From positions 1 to 45,766 of the forward strand of contig CAZKFL010000015.1 in assembly GCA_964552055.1 (NCBI GenBank): DNA of 45,766 bases, given 5' to 3'. Below, in pieces: positions 32,565-41,314 of the stretch (position 1 is its first letter; each line of letters opens with the position of its first letter). Made by a program: the position numbers and the translations under genes. The stretch comes from VGMD01 sp964552055 (GTDB lineage: Bacteria > Chlamydiota > Chlamydiia > Chlamydiales > 2-12-FULL-49-11). A model generated the notes under the pieces. The model saw only the letters and a program-made list of their open reading frames with translations. It did no database searches and was not told the DNA's origin.

Positions 32565-33947
32565 ATGAAACGTAAATTTTATATTTTCTTGCTCCTAATT
32601 TTTCAAGTCTTGGCTCTTCCTGCCGAAGAAGCACGGGCTATTGAGGTCAATTTTCCCTCTATCTCGATGCATGAGCTTGTGAAATTTTCATCTAAGGTTG
32701 CTGGAGTCAACTTTATCTGCGATCCTAAACTTCTTGATTTTGAAGTAAGCTTTCTCTCTGGGAAACCACTAGGCCCTGAGCAGATGTTATCTATCATTAT
32801 GCAAATGTTGCAGGAACATGGTCTTGACGTAAAACGCCAAAATGAATGTCTATTTATTTCAAAGGCAGACTTAGGCGCCACCCCCACCCTCATCAAAGAC
32901 AAACCTGAAGGAAAATTCCATGTAATAAAACTCCAATATCATCAGGGCTCAGAAATCCTCGAGGCTTTAAAGCAAATTTCTACTGACATGATTGAAACAG
33001 GTAGCGGTACTAGTGAAATGGTCTCAGCCATCTCCTCGATGCAATGGATTAAAACAACAAACTCCTTATTCTTCTCAGGCAGTCATCATGCAATTGATAA
33101 AGTTTGCAAACTAGTCGAGTCAATCGATACTGCACTTAAGCAAGTCCTTATAGAGGTTCTTGTAATTGAAACATCACTTCGCAATAGCCTTGATTTTGGT
33201 CTTGACTGGTCATTTAATAGTAAATACAAAAATCTCTCAAAAATTCATATGGGCAACCTCCCTGGACCTGATTTTGGTGCTTCAATGAATAATCACGCTC
33301 CCACTTTAAAAGGCTTTGACCTTAGCATCATTGGCGACATGATTTTCCATAAAGGTCAATCATTTCTCTCGTTAGCTTCACTTATTTCCGCATTGCAAAT
33401 CGACGGACACTCTTCAATCATTCTCAACCAAAAACTTGTAACTCAAGAAAATAAAAACTCACGCATATTTGTGGGAGACAATATTCCCTTTGCTGGTGCA
33501 ATGGTGCAGACAATCGGTAATGGTCAACAAACGACAGCAAACGTTGAGTACAGAGATATTGGCGTTAGCCTTAATATTACCCCATTCCTTGGTGATGGTG
33601 ACATCATTACTCTCGAAATCTCTGAAGAAATCACAGAAGCAACAGATCACCTTATCCATAGATCCAAAGAACTTTCAGGAATTAAAACTTCCAAAACGAA
33701 TATGTCCACTTGCGCCCACGTTCCTGACGGTCACTTTCTTATCCTAAGCGGCATGACAAAAACTACAAAAGCAGCCGCCACATCTGGTCCTCCATGCCTT
33801 GGTGGAATTCCATTCATCGGAAACTTATTTAATCGGAAAGAGAAAAATGATGATAAAAGCAACCTTCTCATCTTCGTGAGACCACACATTATTCATTCTG
33901 CAGACGAATATCGCTCCCTCTCAAATGACCTCAACCCTCAATCCTGA
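32565..33947 (+). CDS. Short secretin (GspD/PulD/YscC family)
   Basis: 460 aa outer-membrane channel protein with a signal peptide (KFYIFLLLIFQVLALPAEEA). An N0-like domain spans about 25-100 (DPKLLDFEVSFLSGKPLGPE), followed by one N1-like domain to about 215 (HAIDKVCKLVESIDTALKQV, LIEVLVIETS). The complete secretin beta-barrel region follows, with VEYRDIGVSLNITPFLGDGD, VPDGHFLILSGMTK, and GIPFIGNLFNR. It lacks the extra N2/N3 domains of full GspD, and no type II, type IV pilus or type III genes flank it. Two cysteines (CAHVPDG and PPCLGG) sit in the barrel region. Its partner system cannot be told from this window. Confidence 0.88.
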   Translation: MKRKFYIFLLLIFQVLALPAEEARAIEVNFPSISMHELVKFSSKVAGVNFICDPKLLDFEVSFLSGKPLGPEQMLSIIMQMLQEHGLDVKRQNECLFISKADLGATPTLIKDKPEGKFHVIKLQYHQGSEILEALKQISTDMIETGSGTSEMVSAISSMQWIKTTNSLFFSGSHHAIDKVCKLVESIDTALKQVLIEVLVIETSLRNSLDFGLDWSFNSKYKNLSKIHMGNLPGPDFGASMNNHAPTLKGFDLSIIGDMIFHKGQSFLSLASLISALQIDGHSSIILNQKLVTQENKNSRIFVGDNIPFAGAMVQTIGNGQQTTANVEYRDIGVSLNITPFLGDGDIITLEISEEITEATDHLIHRSKELSGIKTSKTNMSTCAHVPDGHFLILSGMTKTTKAAATSGPPCLGGIPFIGNLFNRKEKNDDKSNLLIFVRPHIIHSADEYRSLSNDLNPQS

Positions 33948-33959
33948 TTAAAAAAGATT

Positions 33960-34110
33960 CACCGCAGAGTCGCAGAGAACGCTGAACTCGCAGAGTAGAG
34001 AGTAGAAAGAAAGAGGAAAACCAAATAAGTTATCTTTTTCCGAAAAAAATATATTTTACTTTTGCTGTTTTGTTCTCTGCGAGCTCAGCGTCCTCTGCGA
34101 CTCTGCGGTG
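33960..34110. repeat. 151-bp inverted-repeat element with CGCAGAG motifs
   Basis: The arms 33960-33995 and 34075-34110 (36 bp each) are reverse complements at 34 of 36 positions, with a 79-bp A/T-rich centre. Each arm contains CGCAGAG-type heptamers (GCAGAGTCGCAGAG). It lies between the secretin stop and the convergent orphan. Similar CGCAGAG-rich inverted repeats occur in intergenic sites of unrelated bacteria, from memory, and could be non-autonomous mobile elements. It encodes no protein. Confidence 0.8.
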
Positions 34111-34121
34111 CATCTTTGTTT

Positions 34122-34544
34122 TTAGGGCTTTAGGCAGGAGAATATTTTGTGATAGATTTCTTCTAAGATAACATTAAGGTTTGTTAGCTCTTCGAGCATT
34201 TCGTACAGTTTAGCACCTTCCTCTTCATGTTCTTCCCCATCGCATTCAAAGAAGTTATCTAAAGTCTCTCTTGTAAAATCGGGATCAAAGGTTGCGAGGA
34301 CTTTACGTTTAAAAAGGCGCTTGATTGAATTACGGTATTCTGGATAAGGGGCAAAATGAGCAAATGGTCCGGGAACGCTGCACTCAAAGAGCTTGTCAAC
34401 TGCATTTCCCATAAGGAAATCGACATTAGCAATGTGCATTTTTTCGGGAATGAGCGGTACTTCATCTAGGAAACTCCGATCAATTAATCTAGGGTCATCA
34501 ATCCATTGGACTGATTTATGTCCTATTTCCATCACTTCCGTCAT
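34122..34544 (-). CDS. Hypothetical acidic protein
   Basis: 140 aa, unrecognised, soluble. It has a Pro-rich middle (SVPGPFAHFAPYPEYRNSIK) and an acidic C-terminal half (FFECDGEEHEEEGAKLYEML). The ATG at 34544 has no ribosome site; TATAGT at 34561-34556 on the same strand is 11 nt upstream, suggesting a very short leader. A second ATG lies four codons downstream. It is flanked by the 151-bp inverted repeat and the divergent MFS transporter. Confidence 0.7.
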   Translation of the reverse strand: MTEVMEIGHKSVQWIDDPRLIDRSFLDEVPLIPEKMHIANVDFLMGNAVDKLFECSVPGPFAHFAPYPEYRNSIKRLFKRKVLATFDPDFTRETLDNFFECDGEEHEEEGAKLYEMLEELTNLNVILEEIYHKIFSCLKP

Positions 34545-34626
34545 AAGTGATACACACTATATAGGAGCGACTTAGAAAAATCTATGTATTTTTTACGATC
34601 TTTCTTTTAAATAAGTTATGCCTTCG

Positions 34627-34632
34627 TATAAT
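34627..34632 (+). promoter_or_regulatory. -10 box of the MFS transporter gene
   Basis: TATAAT at 34627-34632 overlaps the most upstream ATG of the frame (34631), so translation must begin at the next one (34646). The leader would then be about 7 nt. Confidence 0.55.
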
Positions 34633-34645
34633 GAGACAGTTAGGC

Positions 34646-35866
34646 ATGAAAGAGCGACTGATCATTTTTTTACTTTTAATGGGCAGCTATTTAGGTTTCT
34701 ACCTTGCCTTCCCCCTCTTTCCAACCATTTTTCTAAACTCTAACTATCATTTTTTACCAGCGCAAACAACGCCCGCTATGCGAAGCATCTTACTCGGATT
34801 AACCTACGCAACTTATTATCTAGGAGCATTTTTCGGAACACCCTTAATTGGAAAGCTATCCGATCGTTTTGGGAAAAGAAAAATTCTGTACCTTACATTC
34901 CTAGCAGTGGGTCTCATGTATCTTTTTTCTGCATTTGCCATACAATTTTCTTCCCTTAGTTTACTCCTTGCGCTAAGGTTTTTTACAGGTTTTTTTGATG
35001 GTTGTTACTCCCTTGCCTACTCAACTCTCATCGGCTCTGATAACAAGCCTAATAATCTGGAGTTTTGGAGTACAATTGCAATCAATATAGGTTGGATTTT
35101 AGGCTCATTTATTGGCTGGAATTTAATTGCCTACCCTACAATTTCATTCAAATACCTTTCATTTCCCTTAACCGCCGCAGCCACTATTTATCTTCTTTGC
35201 TTTCTTCTGATCTTTTTTTACTTCAAAGGTCCACCGATTAAAAAAAACTTCGCTAATAGCACGTTTTTTTCATCTCTGACTTCCTTTAAATATGCATCCC
35301 TAAGGCCCATTCTAATTAGTAATACATCCTTTTATGCAGCAACGTTTATCTTCACTTCGTATATCCCTATTTTTCTCATGAAACAATACCAATTTGAGCC
35401 TGCAATCCTAGGCACTGTTGAGTCTTACCTTTGCATGTCCTATTGTTTTGCCCCTTTTACCTATTGGCTTTACTCAAAATATTGCTCTCGAAGTCAAGTT
35501 ATGTGCATCAGCGCACTTGGAGCAGCCCTTTCCCTCTCGCTTCTTATGTTAATTACCTTTCACGGCTCACTTTGGCTCTTTCTTTTTATGACAAGTTACT
35601 TCAGTGCTCTTGGTTTTAGCTTCTCCGCCTTTCTTGTAACCGACCACTCTCCCTCAGAAGAGCATGGCGCTGTCCTTGGCGTCAGTCAAGCCCTCTTTAT
35701 CCTCATCGAAGCGCTCGTCTCCTTCCTTTGTGGCCTCGCTGCCGCCCTCTGGCTCTATCTCCCACTCGTTGCCGCCGTATTATGCTCCCTATTCTCAGCA
35801 GCTTGGATTTTCTACAAGCTTTTGTATCGACCAAAACAACCTTCTATTCTGAATTTCAGTAGTTAA
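34646..35866 (+). CDS. Major facilitator superfamily transporter
   Basis: 406 aa with 12 predicted helices. The MFS loop 2-3 motif is GKLSDRFGKRKILYL, after an N-terminal helix (LIIFLLLMGSYLGFYLAFPL). The substrate is not identifiable; the layout resembles drug or sugar-phosphate DHA1 transporters. The 3' end overlaps the convergent emrB-like gene by 4 bp. The 5' end is close to a TATAAT and lacks a ribosome site. The last quarter is strongly enriched in C-ending codons. Confidence 0.88.
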   Translation: MKERLIIFLLLMGSYLGFYLAFPLFPTIFLNSNYHFLPAQTTPAMRSILLGLTYATYYLGAFFGTPLIGKLSDRFGKRKILYLTFLAVGLMYLFSAFAIQFSSLSLLLALRFFTGFFDGCYSLAYSTLIGSDNKPNNLEFWSTIAINIGWILGSFIGWNLIAYPTISFKYLSFPLTAAATIYLLCFLLIFFYFKGPPIKKNFANSTFFSSLTSFKYASLRPILISNTSFYAATFIFTSYIPIFLMKQYQFEPAILGTVESYLCMSYCFAPFTYWLYSKYCSRSQVMCISALGAALSLSLLMLITFHGSLWLFLFMTSYFSALGFSFSAFLVTDHSPSEEHGAVLGVSQALFILIEALVSFLCGLAAALWLYLPLVAAVLCSLFSAAWIFYKLLYRPKQPSILNFSS

Positions 35867-37383
35867 TCGGCTATTAAAGTAACGACATCTCCTGATTTGG
35901 AAGGAACTTTTTGGACGGCAAATATTAGAAGAATTGCAAGAAGAAAAACAACAATTGCCATAAGATGAAAGACTTCGTTTAGAGCAATTACCGATGCTTG
36001 ACGCTCGATTAAAATATCTGCAAGAGGTAGTGAGCCGATTTGTTCAAGATAATTGCGCGAACTTTCTTTATATTCGTTGACGTTTCCAATAAGATTTGCA
36101 TGTTGATGGATAAGACGACGGAGATAGATTGTAGGATAGATGGAAGCGCCAATAGCTCCCGAAATTCCTCTAACAAAATGAAAAATACCAAGACCTGATG
36201 CAATCTTTTCTTTAGGCAAAGAAAGTGCTGCCATGTTCATCATGGGCGTGATCCAAAAGCCGATACCAATTCCAAGAATAAATCTTGAGAGCATAATGTG
36301 ATACCTATCAATTTGTGCGGGAAAGTAACAAACATATTCGCTAGAAATTGCGATGATCACAAAGCCGATCATCATCGGCCAGATAGAACCAATTTTACCC
36401 ATGAGTTTTGCAACGGCAATAGAGACAAGTATCGAACCGAGTCCAATTGGAGCCACTGCAATACCTGCAGCTAACGCGTTATAACCCATTTGCGTTTGGA
36501 GCCATAGAGGAATTAGGACAATGCTACCAAAGTACATAGAATAAGAGAAAAAAACGATGATATTCGCTAACGCAAAATTACGTATCCGAAAGAGATTCAA
36601 ATCAATTAATGGATTTTTTGCAAGCTTGCTCCATAACAGCAAATAAAATATTCCAAGAAAAGCAAGAATTGCAAGAACACAAATTCTTTGTGAACCAAAC
36701 CAGTCCCATTCTTCGCCCTTATCTAGAAAAATTTGAAGAGCTGTCATTCCAATTAGAAGAAAAACAAATCCAATGCCATCGACTTTTTTAGTTAAATTTT
36801 TTACGTTTAATGGCTTTAAGATTGCAAATACAGCCCATGAACAAAAAAGACCGATAGGTAAATTGATATAAAAAATCCAGCGCCAATTCCAATAGATACA
36901 AAAATATCCACCTGCAATAGGGCCAAAAACAGGAGCTACAAGAACAACCATCGCATAAATAGCTAAAATCAGATTGATCCGTTTTTTGGGTTGGACCATC
37001 ACTAATAACCCTTGCGATAAAGGAATTAGCGGCCCTGCAACGGCTCCTTGAAAAAATCGAAATACGGTTAATGATAATAATGTAGGTGCAGCGCCACAAA
37101 GAAGAGAAAGGATAGTGAATAGAAAAATTGATAAGCTAAGAGTATTGATCATCCCAAAACGTTCAGAAAAAAAACCAGTCATAGGAACAAAGACTGCATT
37201 ACCCACAGCAAATGCGGTAATGACATACACCCCCTCATTTACACCTGATGCTAATCCACCTGCAATATAAGGAATTGCGACATTTGCAATTGTGTAATCA
37301 AGAACAAAAAGAAATGCAGCTAAAATCAAGGCCAGTGTGACCGTGAACCGAGCTAACGGACTTAAGTTCAATTCAGTATCCAC
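35863..37383 (-). CDS. emrB: EmrB/QacA-type MFS efflux transporter
   Basis: 506 aa with 14 helices and DHA2 features: DYTIANVAIPYIAGGLASGV (motif D1 region), FFSERFGMINTLSLSIFLFT (motif A), GPIAGGYFCIYWNWRWIFYI (motif C), and NLPIGLFCSW. It exports lipophilic compounds by proton antiport through EmrA and a TolC-type channel. It begins with GTG at 37383, sharing one base with the emrA stop, so translation is tightly coupled. It is last in the tolC-emrA-emrB operon. Confidence 0.92.
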   Translation of the reverse strand: MDTELNLSPLARFTVTLALILAAFLFVLDYTIANVAIPYIAGGLASGVNEGVYVITAFAVGNAVFVPMTGFFSERFGMINTLSLSIFLFTILSLLCGAAPTLLSLTVFRFFQGAVAGPLIPLSQGLLVMVQPKKRINLILAIYAMVVLVAPVFGPIAGGYFCIYWNWRWIFYINLPIGLFCSWAVFAILKPLNVKNLTKKVDGIGFVFLLIGMTALQIFLDKGEEWDWFGSQRICVLAILAFLGIFYLLLWSKLAKNPLIDLNLFRIRNFALANIIVFFSYSMYFGSIVLIPLWLQTQMGYNALAAGIAVAPIGLGSILVSIAVAKLMGKIGSIWPMMIGFVIIAISSEYVCYFPAQIDRYHIMLSRFILGIGIGFWITPMMNMAALSLPKEKIASGLGIFHFVRGISGAIGASIYPTIYLRRLIHQHANLIGNVNEYKESSRNYLEQIGSLPLADILIERQASVIALNEVFHLMAIVVFLLAILLIFAVQKVPSKSGDVVTLIAD

Positions 37384-38510
37384 TAGTTCTCTAGCGTTTG
37401 ATTTTGATTAATTACTTCATTTATCACATTTTCAACTCCATCAATTTGCGATTGAAATATATCTGTTTGATAAATCGAAGTATCTAGGCTTTTTTCTGGA
37501 ACACGACTGCCTTCTATATCATGGACATCTACTGTCACATTCATGGAAAGTCCGAGTCTTAAAGGATTTTTCAGAAGCTGCTTTGGATCAATTGAAATTC
37601 TAACAGGGATTCTCTGTACAATTTTGATCCAGTTACCTGTAGCATTTTGTGGTGGGAGTGGGGAAAATACAGCGCCACTTCCAATACCAATTCCTATTAC
37701 CTCTCCTTGATAAACAACACTTCTTCCGTAAATATCAGATGTAACTGTTGCTGGCTGTCCAATTCGAATTTTTGACAAATCAACTTCCTTAAAATTTGCA
37801 TCGACCCACATTTGATCAAGGGGGACAACTGCCATGAGTGGTAGCTGTCTTACGATAGATTGACCCACTTGAACTTTTCTTAGAGCCACAATTCCTGTTA
37901 CAGGAGATCTCAATGTACATCTTTGAAGATTGATATACGCTTCCCTCAAGTCAGACTTTGCTTTTTCAACAATTGGATGGGTAGCAACAGTTGTATTCTG
38001 AACTTCAGATATTGCCTTCATAAGACTATATTTTGCAGCCATTTGAGCCGCCTTAGCGGCATAATAATCAGTTTCAGAAATGATATACTCTTCTTCGGAA
38101 ATAGCTCCACTCTCAATTACTTCTCTTCTGTTTACATATCGAGTTTCCGCCTCAACTACTTTTGCCCCCGATTTCTCATATTCGCTAGCCAGAATATAGA
38201 CATTTTCAAATAGTTTCGTCACTTCACGTATTTTTTCTGCTAAAATCGCTTTTGCTTTTTCAAATGCAAGTTTTCTGTCAGTTGTGTCAAGCTCAACTAA
38301 GACCTGCCCTTCTGTAACAAGGTCTGTATCATCTGCATGAATGGAAACAACATATCCATCAATTTGAGAAGTTAATCTCACTTGATTGCCTTGAACATAT
38401 GAATCATCGGTCGATTTCTCAAACCTTGCCCAAAGTAACCACCATAAGAAGCAAATTAGAGCAATTCCCACAAAGAGCGCCCCCGAAAATACAAACCATT
38501 TTTTATTCAT
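37383..38510 (-). CDS. emrA: EmrA/HlyD-type membrane fusion protein
   Basis: 375 aa periplasmic adaptor. It has an N-terminal membrane anchor (residues about 4-28), lipoyl-like halves around SQIDGYVVSIHADDTDLVTE and SPVTGIVALRKVQVGQ, a coiled-coil hairpin (about 80-190) and a beta-barrel domain (MWVDANFKEVDLSKIRIGQP). It joins the EmrB pump to the outer-membrane channel. It overlaps the tolC-like gene by 8 bp and touches emrB. Confidence 0.92.
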   Translation of the reverse strand: MNKKWFVFSGALFVGIALICFLWWLLWARFEKSTDDSYVQGNQVRLTSQIDGYVVSIHADDTDLVTEGQVLVELDTTDRKLAFEKAKAILAEKIREVTKLFENVYILASEYEKSGAKVVEAETRYVNRREVIESGAISEEEYIISETDYYAAKAAQMAAKYSLMKAISEVQNTTVATHPIVEKAKSDLREAYINLQRCTLRSPVTGIVALRKVQVGQSIVRQLPLMAVVPLDQMWVDANFKEVDLSKIRIGQPATVTSDIYGRSVVYQGEVIGIGIGSGAVFSPLPPQNATGNWIKIVQRIPVRISIDPKQLLKNPLRLGLSMNVTVDVHDIEGSRVPEKSLDTSIYQTDIFQSQIDGVENVINEVINQNQTLEN

Positions 38511-39927
38511 GGCTATATCCCCCTCCTAACGCTTTAATCAAATGTATGATTGCATGGTATTTTAATCTCTCGAGTTCGACTTGATGAAGCTCTGCCCAAT
38601 AGTACTTTTCTCTTGCGTGAAGAGATTTAAATAATGAGTCAATCCCTTGATTATATTTAATGTCAGTAAGGGAAGAGACTTCTTTTGCAAACTCACTTTT
38701 TTCTATTTGATAAGAAAGCCGCTCATTTACTGAGGTTAATCGATTAATTCCTTTTACAACCTCATTTGCTGCTCGAAGTATTGCTTCATTATATTCATAA
38801 ACAGCAGACTCATGAAGTGCAACCTTTTCTTTTAAGTTAGCCCGCAACTTACCGCCCTGAAGTATAGGGAGTTGAATGAGCGGAAATAAAGTTGGCATAA
38901 ATGACTGACCGCTACAAAGCTTTCCAAAATCAAGATCTTGAAACGCAAGAAGCCCAGCTAGATTTACACTTGGATAAAATTGACTGATCGCAACACCAAC
39001 AAGGCTTGCTGATTTTTTTACCCGAGCCATTTGAGCTGCCAAATCAGCTCTTCTTGCAAGTAAATTGAGGCCAATTTCGTTAGGAATTTCAAATGGGAAA
39101 AAATCAGGCTTCCAGTAGAGATCAAACGCTAACTGAGAAGAGGGATTTGCACCAAGCAACGTCTGAAAGGAACTCTTATGAAGCAGAAGCTCTTCTTTTA
39201 ATGCAGCAAAACTTTCCTGCAGCGAGAGCACCTCTTCTTTGGCGTGATTGATATGAATTAAGTTATCAATCCTATGTTTATCGCGTATCATAATAAGTTC
39301 TAATTGTTTAACCTTATTATCCAAAAGATTTCTTATCAGCGCTATTTTTCCAGCGGTTGCATGCAAGTTATAATAACTAATAGCTACTGTTGTGCTTAAT
39401 ACGATTTTTGCTTCTGCTAACATAGCTTCCTGAGTTTTGACTTCCCCAAGGGCTGCAAGAAATAGCTTCTTATTTTTTCCCCAAAAATCAAATTCATAGC
39501 TAAAATCAAAACCAAGTGTATAAAAATGAAAATTAGGATCAACGCACGGAAATTGTCTTTGAATATCTTTATTGAAGTAGACCCAAAGCAGATTAAATAA
39601 GGCATTCAATTTTGGAAATAAATTAGACTTAACAACATCAGCCTGCCCTTTAACCGCATCCAATTTTGCCTGAACACTTTGAAGAGAAGGGTTTTCTTTT
39701 AGGGCCCTTTCTATCTCACCGCTAAGCTTTGGATCATTAAAATCATCCCACCAATTTTTTTCAGGCCAATCACCAGTAACAAAAAGATCATTATAAAAGG
39801 CAACCTCATTCCTAGAATCTTCTATGTTAACATCTTTTATAGGCTCTGCCTTCATTTCATTCTTGCCTATATTTGCGCAAGAAGACAAACCCAAAAAAAG
39901 AAAAACAAAAGAGATTATGGTTCGCAT
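38503..39927 (-). CDS. TolC/NodT-type outer-membrane efflux lipoprotein
   Basis: 474 aa outer-membrane factor with a lipoprotein signal ending LSSC (IISFVFLFLGLSSCANIG). It has the RND-type outer-membrane channel pattern: WWDDFNDPKLSGEIERALKE, NPSLQSVQAKLDAVKGQADV, and a C-terminal repeat with LTDIKYNQGIDSLFKSLHAR. It forms the exit duct of the EmrAB pump encoded just downstream and is first in the operon. Confidence 0.9.
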   Translation of the reverse strand: MRTIISFVFLFLGLSSCANIGKNEMKAEPIKDVNIEDSRNEVAFYNDLFVTGDWPEKNWWDDFNDPKLSGEIERALKENPSLQSVQAKLDAVKGQADVVKSNLFPKLNALFNLLWVYFNKDIQRQFPCVDPNFHFYTLGFDFSYEFDFWGKNKKLFLAALGEVKTQEAMLAEAKIVLSTTVAISYYNLHATAGKIALIRNLLDNKVKQLELIMIRDKHRIDNLIHINHAKEEVLSLQESFAALKEELLLHKSSFQTLLGANPSSQLAFDLYWKPDFFPFEIPNEIGLNLLARRADLAAQMARVKKSASLVGVAISQFYPSVNLAGLLAFQDLDFGKLCSGQSFMPTLFPLIQLPILQGGKLRANLKEKVALHESAVYEYNEAILRAANEVVKGINRLTSVNERLSYQIEKSEFAKEVSSLTDIKYNQGIDSLFKSLHAREKYYWAELHQVELERLKYHAIIHLIKALGGGYSHE

Positions 39928-39972
39928 AATCTCTTGATAGTAAATATCTACTTTAATTACAACTTTCTTAGT

Positions 39973-40275
39973 TTATTTCACAAAATGTTTTGCAATACTA
40001 GCAGTGAAATTCTCTTTTGTTAAAGCGCCTACTTCTCTACCCACTTCCTTTCCATTTCGAAAAAATAAAGTTGTTGGGAAGCCGCTAATTCCGTAATTTT
40101 TTGGAAATTCAGCTTCTTCCTGAACATTCACTTTAGAAAACACATACATTTTGCCATGCTCTTGAGCTACTTCTTCAAAAATAGGAGCAAATCGTTTACA
40201 GTATCCGCACCATTCAGCGCCCGCAGTAACAATAACAAACTCATTTAATTCTAATACTTCACTTAACTTAGACAT
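39973..40275 (-). CDS. Small thioredoxin-like protein, CGYC active site
   Basis: 100 aa cytosolic thioredoxin fold with active site EWCGYCKRF (Cys23, Cys26) and cis-proline loop ISGFPTTLFF. CGYC differs from the classic CGPC and is the sequence seen in DsbC-type isomerases, which usually raises redox potential. It is a paralogue of the adjacent 101-aa gene, 20 bp upstream on the same strand. GAGGG precedes the ATG. No signal peptide. Confidence 0.9.
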   Translation of the reverse strand: MSKLSEVLELNEFVIVTAGAEWCGYCKRFAPIFEEVAQEHGKMYVFSKVNVQEEAEFPKNYGISGFPTTLFFRNGKEVGREVGALTKENFTASIAKHFVK

Positions 40276-40295
40276 ATTTACCCTCTTATTTATTT

Positions 40296-40601
40296 TTATT
40301 TACCAAAATGATTCTTAAAGCCCTGAACCAAAGCTTCTTTGCTCTTAAATCCAACTTCTCGCCCAATCTCTTTTCCATCTCTCATACAAATAATTGTAGG
40401 AAATCCAGTAACATTATATTCTTTAGGCACTTCTGGCTCTGCATCCACATCAACAATTACAAAAACATACTCTGAAGCAAGCTCTACAGTAATTTCCTCA
40501 AATGTAGGCAAAAGCTTCTTACAATAGCTACACCAATTAGCTTTTACAAGAGCAATTACGTCTTTTTTTGTAGAATTTAGAACCTCTTTTAAATTCGCCA
40601 T
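40296..40601 (-). CDS. Small thioredoxin-like protein, CSYC active site
   Basis: 101 aa thioredoxin fold with active site NWCSYCKKL (Cys24, Cys27) and cis-proline loop VTGFPTIICM. It shares many positions with its downstream neighbour, including DGKEIGREVG versus NGKEVGREVG, so the two are tandem duplicates with diverged active sites. GAGG lies 6 nt before the ATG. It has no signal peptide, in contrast to the thioredoxin at 40943. Confidence 0.9.
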   Translation of the reverse strand: MANLKEVLNSTKKDVIALVKANWCSYCKKLLPTFEEITVELASEYVFVIVDVDAEPEVPKEYNVTGFPTIICMRDGKEIGREVGFKSKEALVQGFKNHFGK

Positions 40602-40753
40602 TTTAACCTCAATTATTTTTAATTATTATAATTATATTTAATTAAATAAAGATTAGCATAGCGAGATTTATTTTCTCAATAATTATACTGCTCGCGTTTC
40701 AAAAATTGGTTTTTTCTTCGTCATAAATCCCCATCTTTAAATTTGCCTCGCCT

Positions 40754-40886
40754 CCCACTAAAAACTTTCAATAGGAAGTTTTTTTAACGTGGGCCCCTTC
40801 TAGTGCAAATAGCACTCGGGCTCAGCAACAGCTTTGCTTAATTCAAATCTGGGAATTTCTGAATTGAAAATTCCCAATTTTTGAAT
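40754..40886. other. Run of stem-loops in the 341-bp gap between thioredoxin genes
   Basis: Four successive inverted repeats occur. CCCAC with GTGGG (40754-40793) is extended by an AAAACTT/AAGTTTT core. AGTGC pairs with GCACT (40802-40816). AGCAA pairs with TTGCT (40824-40838). A long imperfect stem at 40841-40886 has core GGGAATTT with AAATTCCC. No open frame of note is present. On the minus strand this is the leader region of the two small thioredoxins. On the plus strand the first stem is followed by a T run. Confidence 0.6.
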
Positions 40887-40914
40887 CACTCTCAGTATAA
40901 CTTGTCAAGAAAAG

Positions 40915-40940
40915 CATGAGGAAAGGATTCTTTCCTCGTG
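40915..40940 (-). terminator. Terminator of the ddl-trxB-trx operon
   Basis: CATGAGGAAAG (40915-40925) pairs with CTTTCCTCGTG (40930-40940), loop GATT, just after the thioredoxin stop. On the minus strand it is followed by CTTTTCTT. TTTT follows on the plus strand as well, so it may work in both directions. Confidence 0.65.
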
Positions 40941-40942
40941 TT

Positions 40943-41314
40943 TTAGAAATTAGAGAATTGCTTTTTAATTTCTGTAGAAAGTTCTTCTTCACTTAAATAG
41001 CCGACATGATGAGCTACTTCTTTTCCATTTTTTACAAAAACAATGGTTGGTACGGAACGAACTTTAAATAAACTACAGAGCTCGCCTTCTTTATCGATAT
41101 TCACCTTTGCAAATACCACATTTTTGAAAAGGGCACTTCCGGCAACTTTTTCATAAATAGGGGCAAACTTCTTACAGGGACCACACCACTCAGCATAGAA
41201 ATCAATAACTATATTTTCTGATTTAAGCATATCATCTAATGTCTTATTCGTTAGATCGACAACTTCTGCGCTAAGAAGCACTAAACTTGATAATAAACAG
41301 ATGAAATATTTCAT
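40943..41314 (-). CDS. Thioredoxin with signal peptide
   Basis: 123 aa. The N-terminus MKYFICLLSSLVLLSA is a clean Sec signal (cleavage likely before EVV). It precedes a complete thioredoxin domain with EWCGPCKKF (Cys44, Cys47) and cis-proline SVPTIVFV (Pro89). An extra cysteine (Cys80) precedes SLFKVRS. The start has AGGGG 6 nt upstream and overlaps the trxB stop by 4 bp (ATGA). It is probably a periplasmic or surface disulphide reductase supplied by the coupled reductase. Canonical CGPC predicts a strong reductant. Confidence 0.88.
   Translation of the reverse strand: MKYFICLLSSLVLLSAEVVDLTNKTLDDMLKSENIVIDFYAEWCGPCKKFAPIYEKVAGSALFKNVVFAKVNIDKEGELCSLFKVRSVPTIVFVKNGKEVAHHVGYLSEEELSTEIKKQFSNF

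Noticed and set aside
33960..34110. CRISPR array
   Set aside because: The heptamers are inside two inverted arms, not direct repeats with regular spacers, and no cas genes are nearby.
40845..40917. Minus-strand frame of about 24 codons starting at 40917
   Set aside because: It is short, lies within the stem-loop region, and has no ribosome site.
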